64,000 bases of DNA, taken from the NCBI GenBank assembly GCA_947069175.1, contig CAMTDV010000019.1, forward strand, positions 71,919,358-71,983,357, written 5' to 3'. The translations under genes were made by a program, and so were the position numbers. The first letter of the stretch is position 1. Every line of letters starts with the position of its first letter. Under the pieces are notes generated by a model. That model saw only the letters and a program-made list of their open reading frames with translations, was not told the DNA's origin and made no database searches. The stretch comes from Scalesia atractyloides. Its lineage: Eukaryota > Streptophyta > Magnoliopsida > Asterales > Asteraceae. Of this stretch, positions 24,167-34,844 are shown in pieces.

Positions 24167-24399
24167 AATTCTTGCAATTACAATTTACAAGGTTATGCAA
24201 TATTAAAATGTAAAAAAAGCGATAAAATAAAGTTTCATATCAAAGTTTTTGACGGGAATTTTTTATATTTTCAAGAGAAAGATATGTACTCTTTAAAATA
24301 TCAAAATTGGGGCTTTAATTACTAAGAATTTGATTAGAAATATATCACTAAACATCATGGGCGGATTTACTCTTTAAGGACAGTTGTGCATAATCATGG

Positions 24400-24800
24400 G
24401 CGGATTTACTCTTTAAGAATTTGTGATTTATCGGATGAGACTTTGGGTCATTTATTTGGCTATTATGATGAAGCTACTCGTGTATGGGCGTTGATATTCG
24501 GTTGGCTTCACATTTCGTCTCCTTCTTCTAGTAAGTTGTTGGATCTTATTTCTTGGTTGGATTCATCGAGTTGGTCTAAGACTCTAAGTAGACGAAGCTT
24601 TTGGTGCATGGTATTATTCTTACAAGTTGGTGGGTTATTTGGAGGCCACGTCATGGCAAAGTGTTTGCCCATAAGGGCCGTCAGAAAGCAAGCATGTTTG
24701 ATTCTATTCTTAGTTTCTCTTTTTTGTGGATAGTGAACAAAATCAGGAAAATTAGCATTTTTTGACGAGTTGGTTACAAAATCCGCTCCTTTTTTGCTAG
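24400..24800 (+). pseudogene. LINE ORF2 C-terminal relic (zf-RVT and tail)
   Basis: The plus-strand frame from 24386 gives I-C-D-L-S-D-E-T-x-G-H-L-F, the D-E-T-x-x-H-L-F core of the zinc-binding domain after plant LINE RTs. It is followed by a Trp/Ser-rich segment. A frameshift near 24635 moves the W-W-V-I-W-R and F-L-W-I motifs of the ORF2 tail into another frame. The catalytic RT domain is absent. A 29-bp duplication ('atcatgggcggatttactc...') at 24355-24418 marks the 5' boundary. Confidence 0.65.
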
Positions 24801-25575
24801 CCCTTCGCCAGACATTACTATATAACTTGCCATAATAAAAAGCGAAAATCGACTATATGTAATGAAACTGAAAATGGTCGAAATAGTAGCGGTGGATCAA
24901 GATTCAATAGCAAATTTTGTGAATGGTAATTGGCCGCAAACTAGTAAAAGATGAGTAAAAATAATTAGTCAAAGTTAAATTATAAATACCGGTGTCGTAG
25001 AAGTTGTGATCGCTTAATGATGGTCTAGTTAATGTTTTATTTTACAAACACTTTACTTAGAATGATTGCATAATGTTTTATTTTACAAACACTTTAATTA
25101 GAATGATTGCATAGCTAAGGTTTTTTTTTAATTTTTGATGAATATTTAAATTTTATAGTTTGGAAATATTTAATTTATTAGTAGATATAAATGGAAAAGC
25201 AACAAGTTTTTAATAATGTAGTAGCAGATTTAAGTTTGAGAGTCAGGTGGCAAATTTGGGGTGGTTGCAAGCCCAGTTATAAGTACTGCGACTGCTAGTT
25301 TAGTCTCTAAAATAGCTAGCAAATTAACCACTGGTCGCCACACATGATTACGTAGGGAGAATTTTTAACCATGTTTTTGGTCATAGAAGGCCAATTGCGG
25401 CAAAGTTACAACCGAAAAAGCGCTTGCAGTGGTAGTTTTATGATAGGACTACGTGTACTGGTTTTATGTTTTTTTTAACTACCACGTCATAAAGTGCTAG
25501 CCACATCGCTATCACGTAGTCATGAGCTCTCATTCACTTTTTTCACCTTTGATGTGTAATGGTTTCACATGTTGC
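24801..25575. other. Intergenic sequence, no gene seen
   Basis: There is a near-exact 46-bp duplication at 25030-25115 ('taatgttttattttacaaac...agaatgattgcata'). Nothing else was recognised. Confidence 0.4.
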
Positions 25576-27384
25576 ATATATATATTATATATATAGGGTA
25601 GGGTTCATGCGAGAACCGCGAGAACCAATGTGAACACAGGGCATTAGTGTAAATACATAACAACTTTTAAATTAACCGCCTACTCCTTGCCTTCTCCTCC
25701 TCCTGGACTCCAATCGAAATCAGGGCAATACGATCAAAATCATTGAGGATAATGGCACAATTAGGGATAATCTGAAGAGCAGACGCCCAAAGGACTCACG
25801 ATTCGTCGTAACCTAGTTATTGTCAAAAAAATTCAGCATCGATGCATCGTTCCGTGAATTTGTAAGATTATCAGTTAGTTTTGCACTCGTATTATTGTAT
25901 ATGATAATACGACGCTAATCATCGATTCAGGTTTTTTATTATGTGAATATGACGCTTAAATCGTCGTTTCATATCTGCATTATTGAAAATTGTGTTATAT
26001 ATGTGATTTTTTTAGGGAACAGGGGTGAATGTTTTGATAGAACTATATGTAATGTGGTATTTATGTGTTTTTTGTATGTATTTATGTTACTGATTAATGT
26101 TAGATATGATCGGTGGTAATACATAATTTGATTTGGTAAGGGTTAGGGTTTTGTGTTGCAGCAAACATGTTGATAAGGTCAGTCGTGTTAATGCACATGT
26201 GCATAGTTATGCATTTATGCATATTTTGCTAGATTAGGTTCATAAGGTCAGTCATGTTATGTTGATGCAAATGTGTATAATTATGCGCACATGCATAATT
26301 TGTTAGAATAGGTTAATGTCATTCATGTTAATGTACATGTGCATAGTTATGCACATGTGCATAGTCTGCCAGAATATGTTAACAATGTAATTTATGTTGA
26401 TGCACGTGTGCATAGTGATGCATATATGCATAGGTAATGATAAAGTTAATGTTAATGCACATGTTCATTGAGATTGTATGTTTGTTAATCCTTTGTTTTT
26501 TTTGTTTATTATTGTAGATCAATAATGGAAAAAAAATCGAAGAAGGTAACTTTCATTTTGAAATCAAGAGATGAATGGTCACACAAATGGCGGATACGAT
26601 GAAGATGATTACGCAACGGTTAAACAAAGAGGTAAAAAAAAGTTGATTAATATTTGATGATGCAGTTGGGAGTTTATGCACATGTGCATCCCTTTATTAC
26701 TTTCATGTTAAATGATATCATTTATGTAAAACATTAAATATATAGCATGCGGGTGTGCAAGAATTAAAAAAAAGCATAAAGAGGAGGACCAGTAAGTGAA
26801 ATCGCGATGAAACATTGAACAAGTAAGCGAAATCCCTTCATTACTTCACATATTGCGGGGTGTTCACTATGCGACATATGGAGATGTATAAAGGGAGTGG
26901 TGAGAAGTTTGATTGCAGATTCTAGCAAAGATAAAGAAATTAAAGACATGTAACTTACGAACATGAGGATGAAGAAAGCAACAAATTTGCTCTTATCAGA
27001 TGCGAATGATCAAGTTTGTTAAAATATGATGTATTATGTTTGTTTGGCAGAGGAAATGTTGGTACTGCACATATGCAAAGTTTGATATAGCATACATATT
27101 GGCTTTGTATAATTTATTACGAATGGTTATTTTTGTTAATTTAGGATGTAATATGTTGTTTAGTATAGTATATGCCGGTGATGCATATGTTGAATAAGGA
27201 TTGTTGTTCGGATTATGTGATTCCTTATGATAAGGGTGTTATATTTACTTGTTGTTACACTAAAGTTGTATGATAGTTGTTAATGTTGGTAATGCACATG
27301 TGCATTAATAAAAAACAATAAACATGTCAGTAATGAATATATGTATATTTTGAAATATTGTATATTGGTTCATATCATATTACG

Positions 27385-27764
27385 TATGTGGTACCCTATT
27401 ACGTATGGGGTACCACATTACATATGTTGATGTATATGTAAAGTAAAATGAATTATATGTAGTTAAAATATTCATGTATGCACATGTGCATTGGTCGAAA
27501 TAATAACAATGTGTAGTGAAACTGTAAACATGTATGCACATGTGCATTGGTCGAAACAATTACCATGTGGAGTGTATGTGGTACCCTATTATGTATGGGG
27601 TACCACATTACATATATTGATGTATATGTAAAGGAATACAGATTATATGTAGTTAAAATATTCATGTATGCACATGTGAATTGGTTGAAACAATAACAAT
27701 GTGTAGTGAAATAGTAAACATGTATGAACATGTGCATTGTTGGAAACAATAACCATGTGGAGTG
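27385..27764. repeat. 190-bp tandem duplication
   Basis: The unit begins 'tatgtggtaccctatta' and contains 'gtatggggtaccacattaca'. Copies start at 27385 and 27575. Confidence 0.8.
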
Positions 27765-28022
27765 AAACAATAAACATGTGTACATGTGTGCATTTTTTTC
27801 AAAACAGTAACGATGTTGGTAATATATGTTAGGTGGTCAATAATGAAATTGTACATGTGCATTGTTTGAAACCATAACCATGTGGAGTAAAATAGTACCA
27901 TGTTTGCACATATGCATTTTTCAAAACAGTAACCTGTTGGTAATATATGTTATGTGCTCAATAATGAAATTACATACGATTATGTCTAATAAGTAATTGA
28001 TATCAAAGTATCATGATCTCAT

Positions 28023-28364
28023 TCATAATATATGAATACGTATCCAGATAGTGCAAAATGATTGTAAACAAAAAGATATAAATAAAACAAAACGACGCAT
28101 GTATGAACATCTACGAGGTTGCTCAGGTTCATATATGTATGCAGGGACTTTAGGATCATCATACATCTTCATCAGTGTCATTGGAATCAACGTCCTCCCA
28201 ACTATTAAACCCTCCCAACTATTAAACGTACTGTTTATAATAGTGATGTATTCAGCATCAACATCGGGTATCCAATATGGTGTGCCATTAGGTGTAGAAG
28301 TCGCAATAATTAAAAAGAAAAACATATAATATTTTTTATTAATATGGTATATGTACGTGTACAC
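28023..28364 (-). pseudogene. FAR1/MULE-like N-terminal fragment (tentative)
   Basis: The 113-residue minus-strand frame contains S-T-P-N-G-T-P-Y-W-I-P-D-V and then S-T-F-N-S-W-E. This resembles the segment that precedes the FAR1 DNA-binding domain in plant FAR1-related, Mutator-derived proteins. Nothing of the zinc finger or transposase follows, and the ends of the frame are AT-rich noise. It may be a relic of the transposase that once mobilised the surrounding element. Recognition is by eye and uncertain. Confidence 0.35.
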
Positions 28365-29519
28365 ATGATGTATAAATGTTTAACAATATTTTTTAGTGAT
28401 GAGTTTAGGGTGTTGGTAATGTGATGCACATGTGCATGATTATGTAATGTATGAAAATATAAATAATAACTGTCAACAAGTAATTTACTTGATGAGAGAA
28501 TAATGAAGCATTTACAAGTAAACTATGAAACACATATAAATGTATAATACCTTTAGTTTCAATACGTATGAATTGCAACTTAGTTGATATAAACTTGTAG
28601 GTGATGTCGTAATTGATGTTGAAGTAGTATCACAAGAGATTGAGTGTTGATGTGACATAGTTTCAATAGTACGAAAATCAAAAGTATGAAGATTGTGTCG
28701 ACTATCAACCGACTATCAACTGGATTAGACCTAAATTTGTGAATGTCAAGAGTTTCAGTAACAGATGGATGAGGATCGATATGTGATGAATCGGAAGATA
28801 CTATAAATGTGTCAACTGGAGTACGTCGTCGCTGATGGAGTTATAGTCGGAGTAGTTTTTGTTGTAGTGGTGGGGGTAATATGTTAACGTCGATTAGGAA
28901 TTCGTGGATGCCGCCGTGAACGGTGGTTAGTCAACCGGAGTACGTCGCAGATGGATTTATAGTCGGAGTAGTTGTCGTTGTGGTGGTGAGGTGATGTGTT
29001 AACGTCGATTAGGTAGCTGTGGATGTCGACATGAATGCCGCCGTGGATGTCGTCGTCGTGGATGCCGCCGTCGTGGATTCTGCCGTGAATGGTGGTAAAA
29101 CCCTAGTCTTCAGATCAGTGATATGAAAAAAGAAGCAGTGATGCGGTGTGTTATAAGAAACATGATATATTTACAAGTTTGTCATGTGTTCACATTGGTT
29201 CTCGTGGTTTATATATATAGCGGATGGATCATGAGAAAACTAGTTTGAGAAAACCAAAAAACTAACTAAAAAAACCTAAAAACATATCAATTTTTAAATT
29301 TTTTTTATTAAAATTCACTAGAAATAATATATAAAAAAAATTTCAAAAAAAAAAGTTGTACTGTACATGTGCATAATACGAAAAAGCCTAACCCACCCCC
29401 ACCGACAACCCCAAAACCTAACCCCACCACCCCCCAAAAACCTAAACCCTCCCACCCCTACTCCACCCCCACCCAAAGTTTCAAATAAACGAATAAGAAT
29501 AACAAATATTGAATGTGTG

Positions 29520-30355
29520 TTTCTAAAGCTTGTCCTAGCTTGATTTCTTCGCACCGTCTTGTCTATCAACCTGCAACATGTATTAAAATATGATCAACAA
29601 AAAAATGTTGAGCGAGTATACAAGTTTGATACAAGTATAATAGAATACAAAGACTCATCCAACACGAAAACATATAACAAGTTTCACCATGCTAGTTAAC
29701 GCAGTCCAAGTGATAGCCCAAGTTTCCAATGTGTTACATGCCTTTCCTAAAGTATAACAGGAGATATACATGTCTCCTCCTAACAATACCCCAAAGACTA
29801 ACGGGAGATGCATTACCCCTATAGCATATGGATAATACTATCATTGTTAAGGTGAAACTACACACAAGGATTAAACGTTCACATAGCATCAAAGTCTCAA
29901 GTATCACAAGTTTCATGTTTTATGTTTACATGGATAGAGTATGTTTCAAATAAGTTTCAAGTGTCATGTGTCTTAATATAGAATACATGTTGCACCCCAA
30001 AAGTGATAAAACAAAAAGGGGATCGAGTATACTCACCTTAGGATGCGTATAAGTTTCTTGGAGTTCGCACGAGTGAAGATAAAGGATTCAACGAAAGCGT
30101 TTAACCTACGATAAAAATAATGAATTCGTTATTGTTTATGGTTTCAATATAGATATTAGGAATCGCTTAATTGTTTGCTCTCGTTTAAGCTTGTAGGGTT
30201 AACTAGTAATGGTTTTAGGGTCTTGATAAACTAATAACTTTTTACTAAAATAAAGTGAATATCTTAATAATTATTAGATTAATAAGATTTATAACATAAT
30301 AGGATAAAATAAGATCTATAATGCTATTATTATTATTATTATTAGTATTATTAAT

Positions 30356-30395
<40 letters not shown>

Positions 30396-31561
30396 CAATT
30401 AATAGAAATAAAAGAAAACAAATGTTTGAAATATACTAAACTGTTTAAAAAAAATCATATCTATTTCATGGTGTGTGTTTAAGATGGTAAATGGTTTTAA
30501 ACACAAACTGCAGGTTTCTTCTTCATGGATTAAAACAACGAACAGACATAACTGTGAGTTTGTAAACACAAGGTTCTAGATTGATTAATCACTTAACAGT
30601 TTATAATGTGTAAGGGAAGCGATTAGGGAGCAAAGTTTATACCGAAACCATGTGCGGCGAGATTCCTGCAATGATCGATGTCTTCTCCGGTGACGGTACC
30701 GGTTTTTCCGGCGATGGCAGTTCTGACGGTTGCAGGTTTCCGGCATCTCGGCAAGGTGCGTGTGATGAGACAGATATGGTGAGGTTGTGACGTGAAAGAA
30801 AAGTATGAGAGAGGTGTAGGATGGAACGAGGTGTGGGACTCGATATTTATAAGCGTTTTGAGAATTCGCAGATATGGAAACCGGTTAGTGTTTGGTTCAT
30901 AGGGTAGATGAGATTCAGACCAGGTTCATGATTGGCTTACGAAATGGAAACGTGTAAATGATTTGGTAAGCGAAAAATCAGCAAGCTGAAAAATGGAAGG
31001 TGATGAACTGTGTTTACGTGTTGATGTTTTGGCGCCCAAAGTGAATTCAGGTTCGAATTTAACAAGTTGATAAATGTAAACCGGTTTCTTAAAATAAGTG
31101 AATGAGGACTAATGGTCCGCTGGTAATGCGTGTGTTTGATAACATGGGTAGCGCGAGTTCGATTCCCGGCCAAGCCTTTTTGTACAATTTTCATGTTTTT
31201 AAGTTTCGGAAATTACGCAACTGGCCCCTGGGCTTTAGTTTCAATAAATGCACAATTAACCCCTTTACTAACCACCACCAAATATTAACTTGGCTAGTCC
31301 CATTAACTTGATGAATTAGTGATTAGGTTTTTGAATTAACTAAATCTTGTTAACTAACTTAGTTAAACACCTTATATTAAGATCCTTATTTATTTAAATA
31401 AATAAATAAAATAATTAGATAAATAATTGAATGAATAATTAAATGAATAATTTTATAGTAAATGTATTAAAATAAATGAAATAAAATTTATTAAATAAAT
31501 ATATGTTTAATTAAATAATTGAATCATTAATTTAATAAACGCGAAATTACGGAGCGTTACA
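29520..31561 (-). mobile_element. LTR fragment of a Ty3/gypsy-like element (5' end intact)
   Basis: On the minus strand the segment starts TGTAACGCTCCG at 31561. It has a TATA box (about 30848-30855) and then 'gtgagtatactcgatcccc', a motif at the same relative place in the chromovirus LTRs. A tRNA-like module (31119-31180, plus strand: 'gtccgctggtaatg...gttcgattcccgg') lies near the 5' end, as in family A. The expected ...GTGTGACA end is missing, so the left side is truncated or too diverged. A (TAA/TTA)n microsatellite lies at 30328-30395. Confidence 0.55.
31119..31180 (+). repeat. tRNA-like module in the LTR fragment
   Basis: It has a D-arm-like 'tggtccgctggtaatg' and a T-arm 'gcgagttcgattcccggcc', then a T-run (Pol III terminator-like). 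There is no acceptor-stem pairing, so it is not called as a tRNA gene. Confidence 0.45.
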
Positions 31562-31683
31562 TGTGCAGTACAAGGTTTTTTTTTTGAAAAAAAAAATTTT
31601 TTTGATACATAAAAACAAGCGATTTTTTATAAAAAAATGTAAAAAATTTTGTATGTTTTTTAGTTTTCTCATGATCATCTCCA

Positions 31684-31715
<32 letters not shown>

Positions 31716-31750
31716 CATACATATATATATATACATACATATATATATAT

Positions 31751-31783
<33 letters not shown>
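31684..31783. repeat. (TA)n and (TACA)n microsatellite
   Basis: About 100 bp of alternating 'tatatata' and 'tacatacatata'. Confidence 0.95.
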
Positions 31784-32184
31784 AGGCCCAATTGCAACAT
31801 CTTTCCAAGTTCTACCGAACAATAAACCAGCCTAGTTAACTAATTTCTTAGCACAATTGTTCGACCTTTAGCCCTGGCTTTACGTCCACCCAGTCCAAGA
31901 AATGTTGTGATATAAAATAGGGGCGACATCAATACATATTCCAGAAGGTTTTGGTAAAATTTATACTTTGACGCAAAAAAAAACAGGGTGGGAAAGGGGA
32001 CAAGGTGTAACATCCGTCGAAAAATGGGTTTCCAAACCTGCTTCGTTTATTAATCGAATATCAAGTTATAAAATTTTGTTGCGTATTTATGATATATTTT
32101 AATTTTAAACAATACATAATTAATAAACAATTTAGAATTTTAAAACTATAATTATTAAAAAGTGAAAATAAAGTAAATAAAAAA

Positions 32185-32265
32185 TAAAACCGGCTACCGG
32201 GTTTCGAACCCGGTCAACCGGAAGACATAACTTACACATATCTCTTCACTTCGCCACTTGAGTTG
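32185..32265 (-). repeat. tRNA-like module (antisense) in LTR A2
   Basis: On the minus strand it has 'aagtggcgaagtg' followed by 'gaccgggttcgaaacccgg', a strong T-stem and loop. It is the homologue of 9755-9827. Confidence 0.55.
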
Positions 32266-32413
32266 TTTGTTGATATAGCGAATCAATTAATACATATAAT
32301 GAAACTCGAAATCAAATTCGGTCATCAGCGCGCCCAAATCGCTCTCGCCGGAAATACCGACGATTTCGCCAATTATCGACGGTTTTCTTTGACTTAACGT
32401 ATGTATTAACATC

Positions 32414-32465
32414 GACATCAGTTATAACCGATGTCTAATCCCGCGACATCAGTCATAACCGCCGG
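32414..32465. repeat. Palindromic sites upstream of the LTR A2 TATA box
   Basis: GACATCAGTTA with an almost perfect inverted partner (32414-32435), and a second degenerate half-site pair at 32445-32465. These are equivalent to the perfect palindrome of A1 (9580-9601). Confidence 0.75.
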
Positions 32466-32522
32466 AGAAAGGCTGACCACGAATCAAGACTAAATCAGAC
32501 CCAATTCATCGTGATTCTTCCC

Positions 32523-32530
32523 TATAAATA
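32523..32530 (+). promoter_or_regulatory. TATA box of LTR A2
   Basis: TATAAATA in the context 'ccctataaatacacaccc', 518 bp from the LTR 5' end. Confidence 0.7.
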
Positions 32531-33114
32531 CACACCCAAGTCTCTGGAAATCATTTCGCTCAAAATCGCACCATTTCTCGAATCAATTTCACTCGCCGGA
32601 GATATTCTGAAATCGCCGGACTTTCGCCGGAAAACCGAGACTTACATCAAAACGGTAAATACCTCGACTCTTTCGGTTTCAATCCATTGTTAGACTATTA
32701 CTAACTTCAATCCATCAACCAGAATCAGTCCCAGACGACGTTGCCGGATATTCTGCACTCGCCGGAAAACCTCTGGAATTTCCAAAATCTCGCTGTGAAT
32801 CGGTATAATCATTTAAACCTTCTGATAATCATTGTTTAGTAACTCAATTTCGCAACTAATTGATCAAAACTGTTAATTGATTCAATCAGACGAAATCCAC
32901 AAATCAGAGCCGACGACCATTGCCGGAATTCTGAGAAATACAGTCTGATCGGTACATTCGATTCCTTAACTCTTTTTATCCATTACATTTCAATTAGTAA
33001 TATGTTCGACGAACGATTTAAACAAGAACAGAAGAATATTGGTCGTCTGAGTCTTTGAATGAAGAAGACGAAGTCGACGATGTCTATATGAATAATTAAA
33101 ACAAGTTATTAAAC

Positions 33115-33358
33115 TGGGTTAGACACACAGTCCAGCGGTGGACTGTGTGCAAACACACAACGCACGTCTCGAGTTCGATCCCTGACACGACCCTATCCTC
33201 TGAAATAAAAATGTTCTTTTTTTAAACCGAACCGTATTAACTCGCTGTAAGATGTTAAGTTTAATAAAAACTAGTATTTTAACCAGGTTAGACACACAGT
33301 CCAGCGGTGGACTGTGTGCAATGTTAAACAACGGGTCCCGGGTTCGAGACCTGTTATG
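33115..33358 (+). repeat. Two tandem tRNA-like modules in LTR A2
   Basis: The units at 33115-33200 and 33287-33358 both start 'gttagacacacagtccagcg' and end in a B-box-like 'gagttcgatccc' or 'ggttcgagacc'. A1 has only one such unit (8950-9045), so it was duplicated in A2. Confidence 0.55.
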
Positions 33359-33463
33359 AGCACCGGTTCGGCATAATTAAAATTCTTTTTAAAATAAATG
33401 AATTCTGAATAAATTAAATAGTATATAAATATAATTAAAAACAGAAATATTTCGGGTTAGACA

Positions 33464-33532
33464 CGTAGCTCAGTTGGTAGAGCTGCGTGCACGCGTACGG
33501 GAGGTCATGAGTTCGAACCTCACTCAGCGCAT
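33464..33532 (+). repeat. tRNA-like module with canonical A- and B-boxes in LTR A2
   Basis: It has 'gtagctcagttggtagagc' followed by 'gagttcgaacctc'. The D-arm and T-arm can form; the acceptor stem cannot. It is the homologue of 8800-8875. Confidence 0.6.
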
Positions 33533-34012
33533 ACATACACAAGGTCCGAACCGGTCAACAGTCAAAGTCAACGGTCAACGGTCAACCCAAAAAGTCAACA
33601 TTTTTTTTTATATTTTTATTTATTTATTTAATTTAAAAATCAATTAAAAATACTTAAAAATAATATTTTTAAAGTTAGAAAATGACCTAAAACTCACAAA
33701 AATAAATCTAAAAAAAACCCTATTAAAATTGTTAATAAAATCCACTTATTTACCGTACCTTTCCGTTATTATTTAGGTTAGTTATTCCTCGTCGATCAAC
33801 TCTCTAAACTCGTGCGCATTCAACATCATCAAACGAACGCACCCAATATGAGTGAATTCTTACAAATTCCCCTTTTTTTTTCATGTTTTGGGGTGTATCA
33901 TGTATCGCTTAAATTAATTCGCTTATTCAAACTCATGCTATACCATTATATGATCTAAACTTAGAATGTAAATATTGATTGTTGTGATGTATTACATATT
34001 GTCAAGTTGTAT

Positions 34013-34276
34013 GCAAATTATTTATTAGGCCCATCAGTTCCTCGTGGGAGACGAGTTGAACAACGCGTGCCTCAAAACTCATTCATTAGGCCCATCAGTT
34101 CGTTGAACAACGCGTGCCTCAAAACTCATTCATTAGGCGCGTGCCTCAAAACTCATTCATTAGGCCCATCAGTTCCTCGTGGGAGACGAGTTGAACAACG
34201 CGTGCCTCAAAACTCATTCATTAGGCCCATCAGTTCCTCGTGGGAGACGAGTTGAACAACGCGTGCCTCAAAACAA
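34013..34276. repeat. Minisatellite inside solo LTR A2
   Basis: Five units built on 'gttgaacaacgcgtgcctc' and 'aaaactcattcattaggcc', two of them internally deleted. It is the complement of the array at 8158-8316. The open frame predicted here (34007-34255) is a translation of the repeat. Confidence 0.85.
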
Positions 34277-34844
34277 TCAATTGTTGTATGTGTGTAATAT
34301 TTAGTATTATGTGTTTTGTGAATAAATTTACATCTACATTTACTCATATGTGGTTATGCACTTTATTTTATAATCAATACAATAAACACGTTTAAATGTT
34401 TTCATAGGATTCACTCGCCAACTTTTTGTTGACCCAAAAACCATTTTTACACATGATACAGTTAGACAGGATGAAGCAAGGAACACATACGAAAAGTGCC
34501 TTAGAAGAAAAATAATGAAGTCTAGAAAGATGTATAGAACATGTTGTACTAGTATGATTTGATTGTATGATCTCCTTTAAATTGTAATAATAAATATGAA
34601 ACATTATAATAAATGTCATGAGCTTTGATGAAAACCCAATCGCGCCCGATCACCTTTTTCCGCTGCGGGTCGGGGTGTGACACAAGGCCCCCTCGGCCCA
34701 ACTAAGATCATCCCGTACTAGCTCACATGCGCGTCAGCTAGTTTAGCGTGTCAGGTCCGTCGCCATGTTGCTTGTTAATGAGTTTGGATCGAGGTGGTAT
34801 GTGGAGAAAGCAAATTATTTTCATTTTATAGTTTTAACTTGACA

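Larger units (their letters stand above)
26180..28440. repeat. Dispersed ATGCACATGTGCAT palindromes
   Basis: The 14-mer palindrome or one-mismatch versions occur near 26192, 26331, 26350, 26455, 26678, 27293, 27478, 27533, 27668, 27723, 27852, 27905 and 28422, with relaxed forms between. Apparent His/Cys/Met-rich open frames at 27453-27901 are translations of this repeat, not genes. Confidence 0.85.
25578..29220. mobile_element. 3.6-kb element bounded by (TA)n, with a palindrome array
   Basis: The left edge is a (TA)n tract at 25578-25597, followed by 'gggttcatgcgagaaccgcg' and 'agaaccaatgtgaacacag'. The right edge is the inverted 'gtgttcacattggttctcgtgg' at 29178-29200 followed by (TA)n at 29208-29219. 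The interior has many ATGCACATGTGCAT palindromes, a 190-bp tandem duplication (27385-27764) and a fragment resembling a FAR1/MULE N-terminus (28023-28364). The doubled 'gagaacc' terminal motif is shared with the element at 34845-35932, so they form one superfamily. Confidence 0.65.
29205..31790. mobile_element. (TA)n-bounded element split by an LTR fragment
   Basis: The left arm 29205-29480 reads (TA)n, 'gatcatgagaaaacta', then A-rich sequence, 'gtacatgtgcat' and a C-rich tract (29385-29475). The right arm 31562-31790 is the inverted equivalent: 'gtgcagtacaagg', A/T runs, 'tagttttctcatgatcatc', (TA)n. Between them lies LTR sequence ending at 31561. The left (TA)n is shared with the neighbour at 25578-29220. 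Open frames across the (TA)n (31547-31822) are artefacts. Confidence 0.5.
32006..34682 (+). mobile_element. Solo LTR, family A (copy A2), with perfect TSD
   Basis: It runs from TGTAACATCCGTC to GGGGTGTGACA and is flanked by a perfect 5-bp repeat CAAGG (32001-32005; 34683-34687). It is inverted relative to A1 (7751-10010). It carries a TATA box (32523-32530), palindromes just upstream, eight TCGCCGGA-like words around the TATA box (32340-32930), four tRNA-like modules and a five-unit minisatellite. It is longer than A1 mainly because one tRNA-like module and the minisatellite are amplified. No coding region accompanies it. Confidence 0.92.

Noticed and set aside
27453..27901. His/Cys/Met-rich proteins on the minus strand
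   Set aside because: Translations of the ATGCACATGTGCAT palindromes and the 190-bp duplication in more than one frame.
26180..28440. CRISPR-like array
   Set aside because: The repeats are short palindromes with irregular spacing and no conserved direct-repeat/spacer periodicity, and the genome is plant.
31547..31822. Open frames of Tyr/Ile repeats on both strands
   Set aside because: Translation of a (TA)n/(TACA)n microsatellite.
33464..33532. Functional tRNA gene
   Set aside because: The D-arm and T-arm boxes are good, but the 5' and 3' ends cannot pair as a 7-bp acceptor stem and the anticodon arm is not formed. It repeats within LTRs, so it is called a tRNA-like module.
34007..34255. 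Repetitive plus-strand protein
   Set aside because: Translation of the LTR minisatellite; unit lengths and internal deletions do not preserve a frame in the sister LTR.
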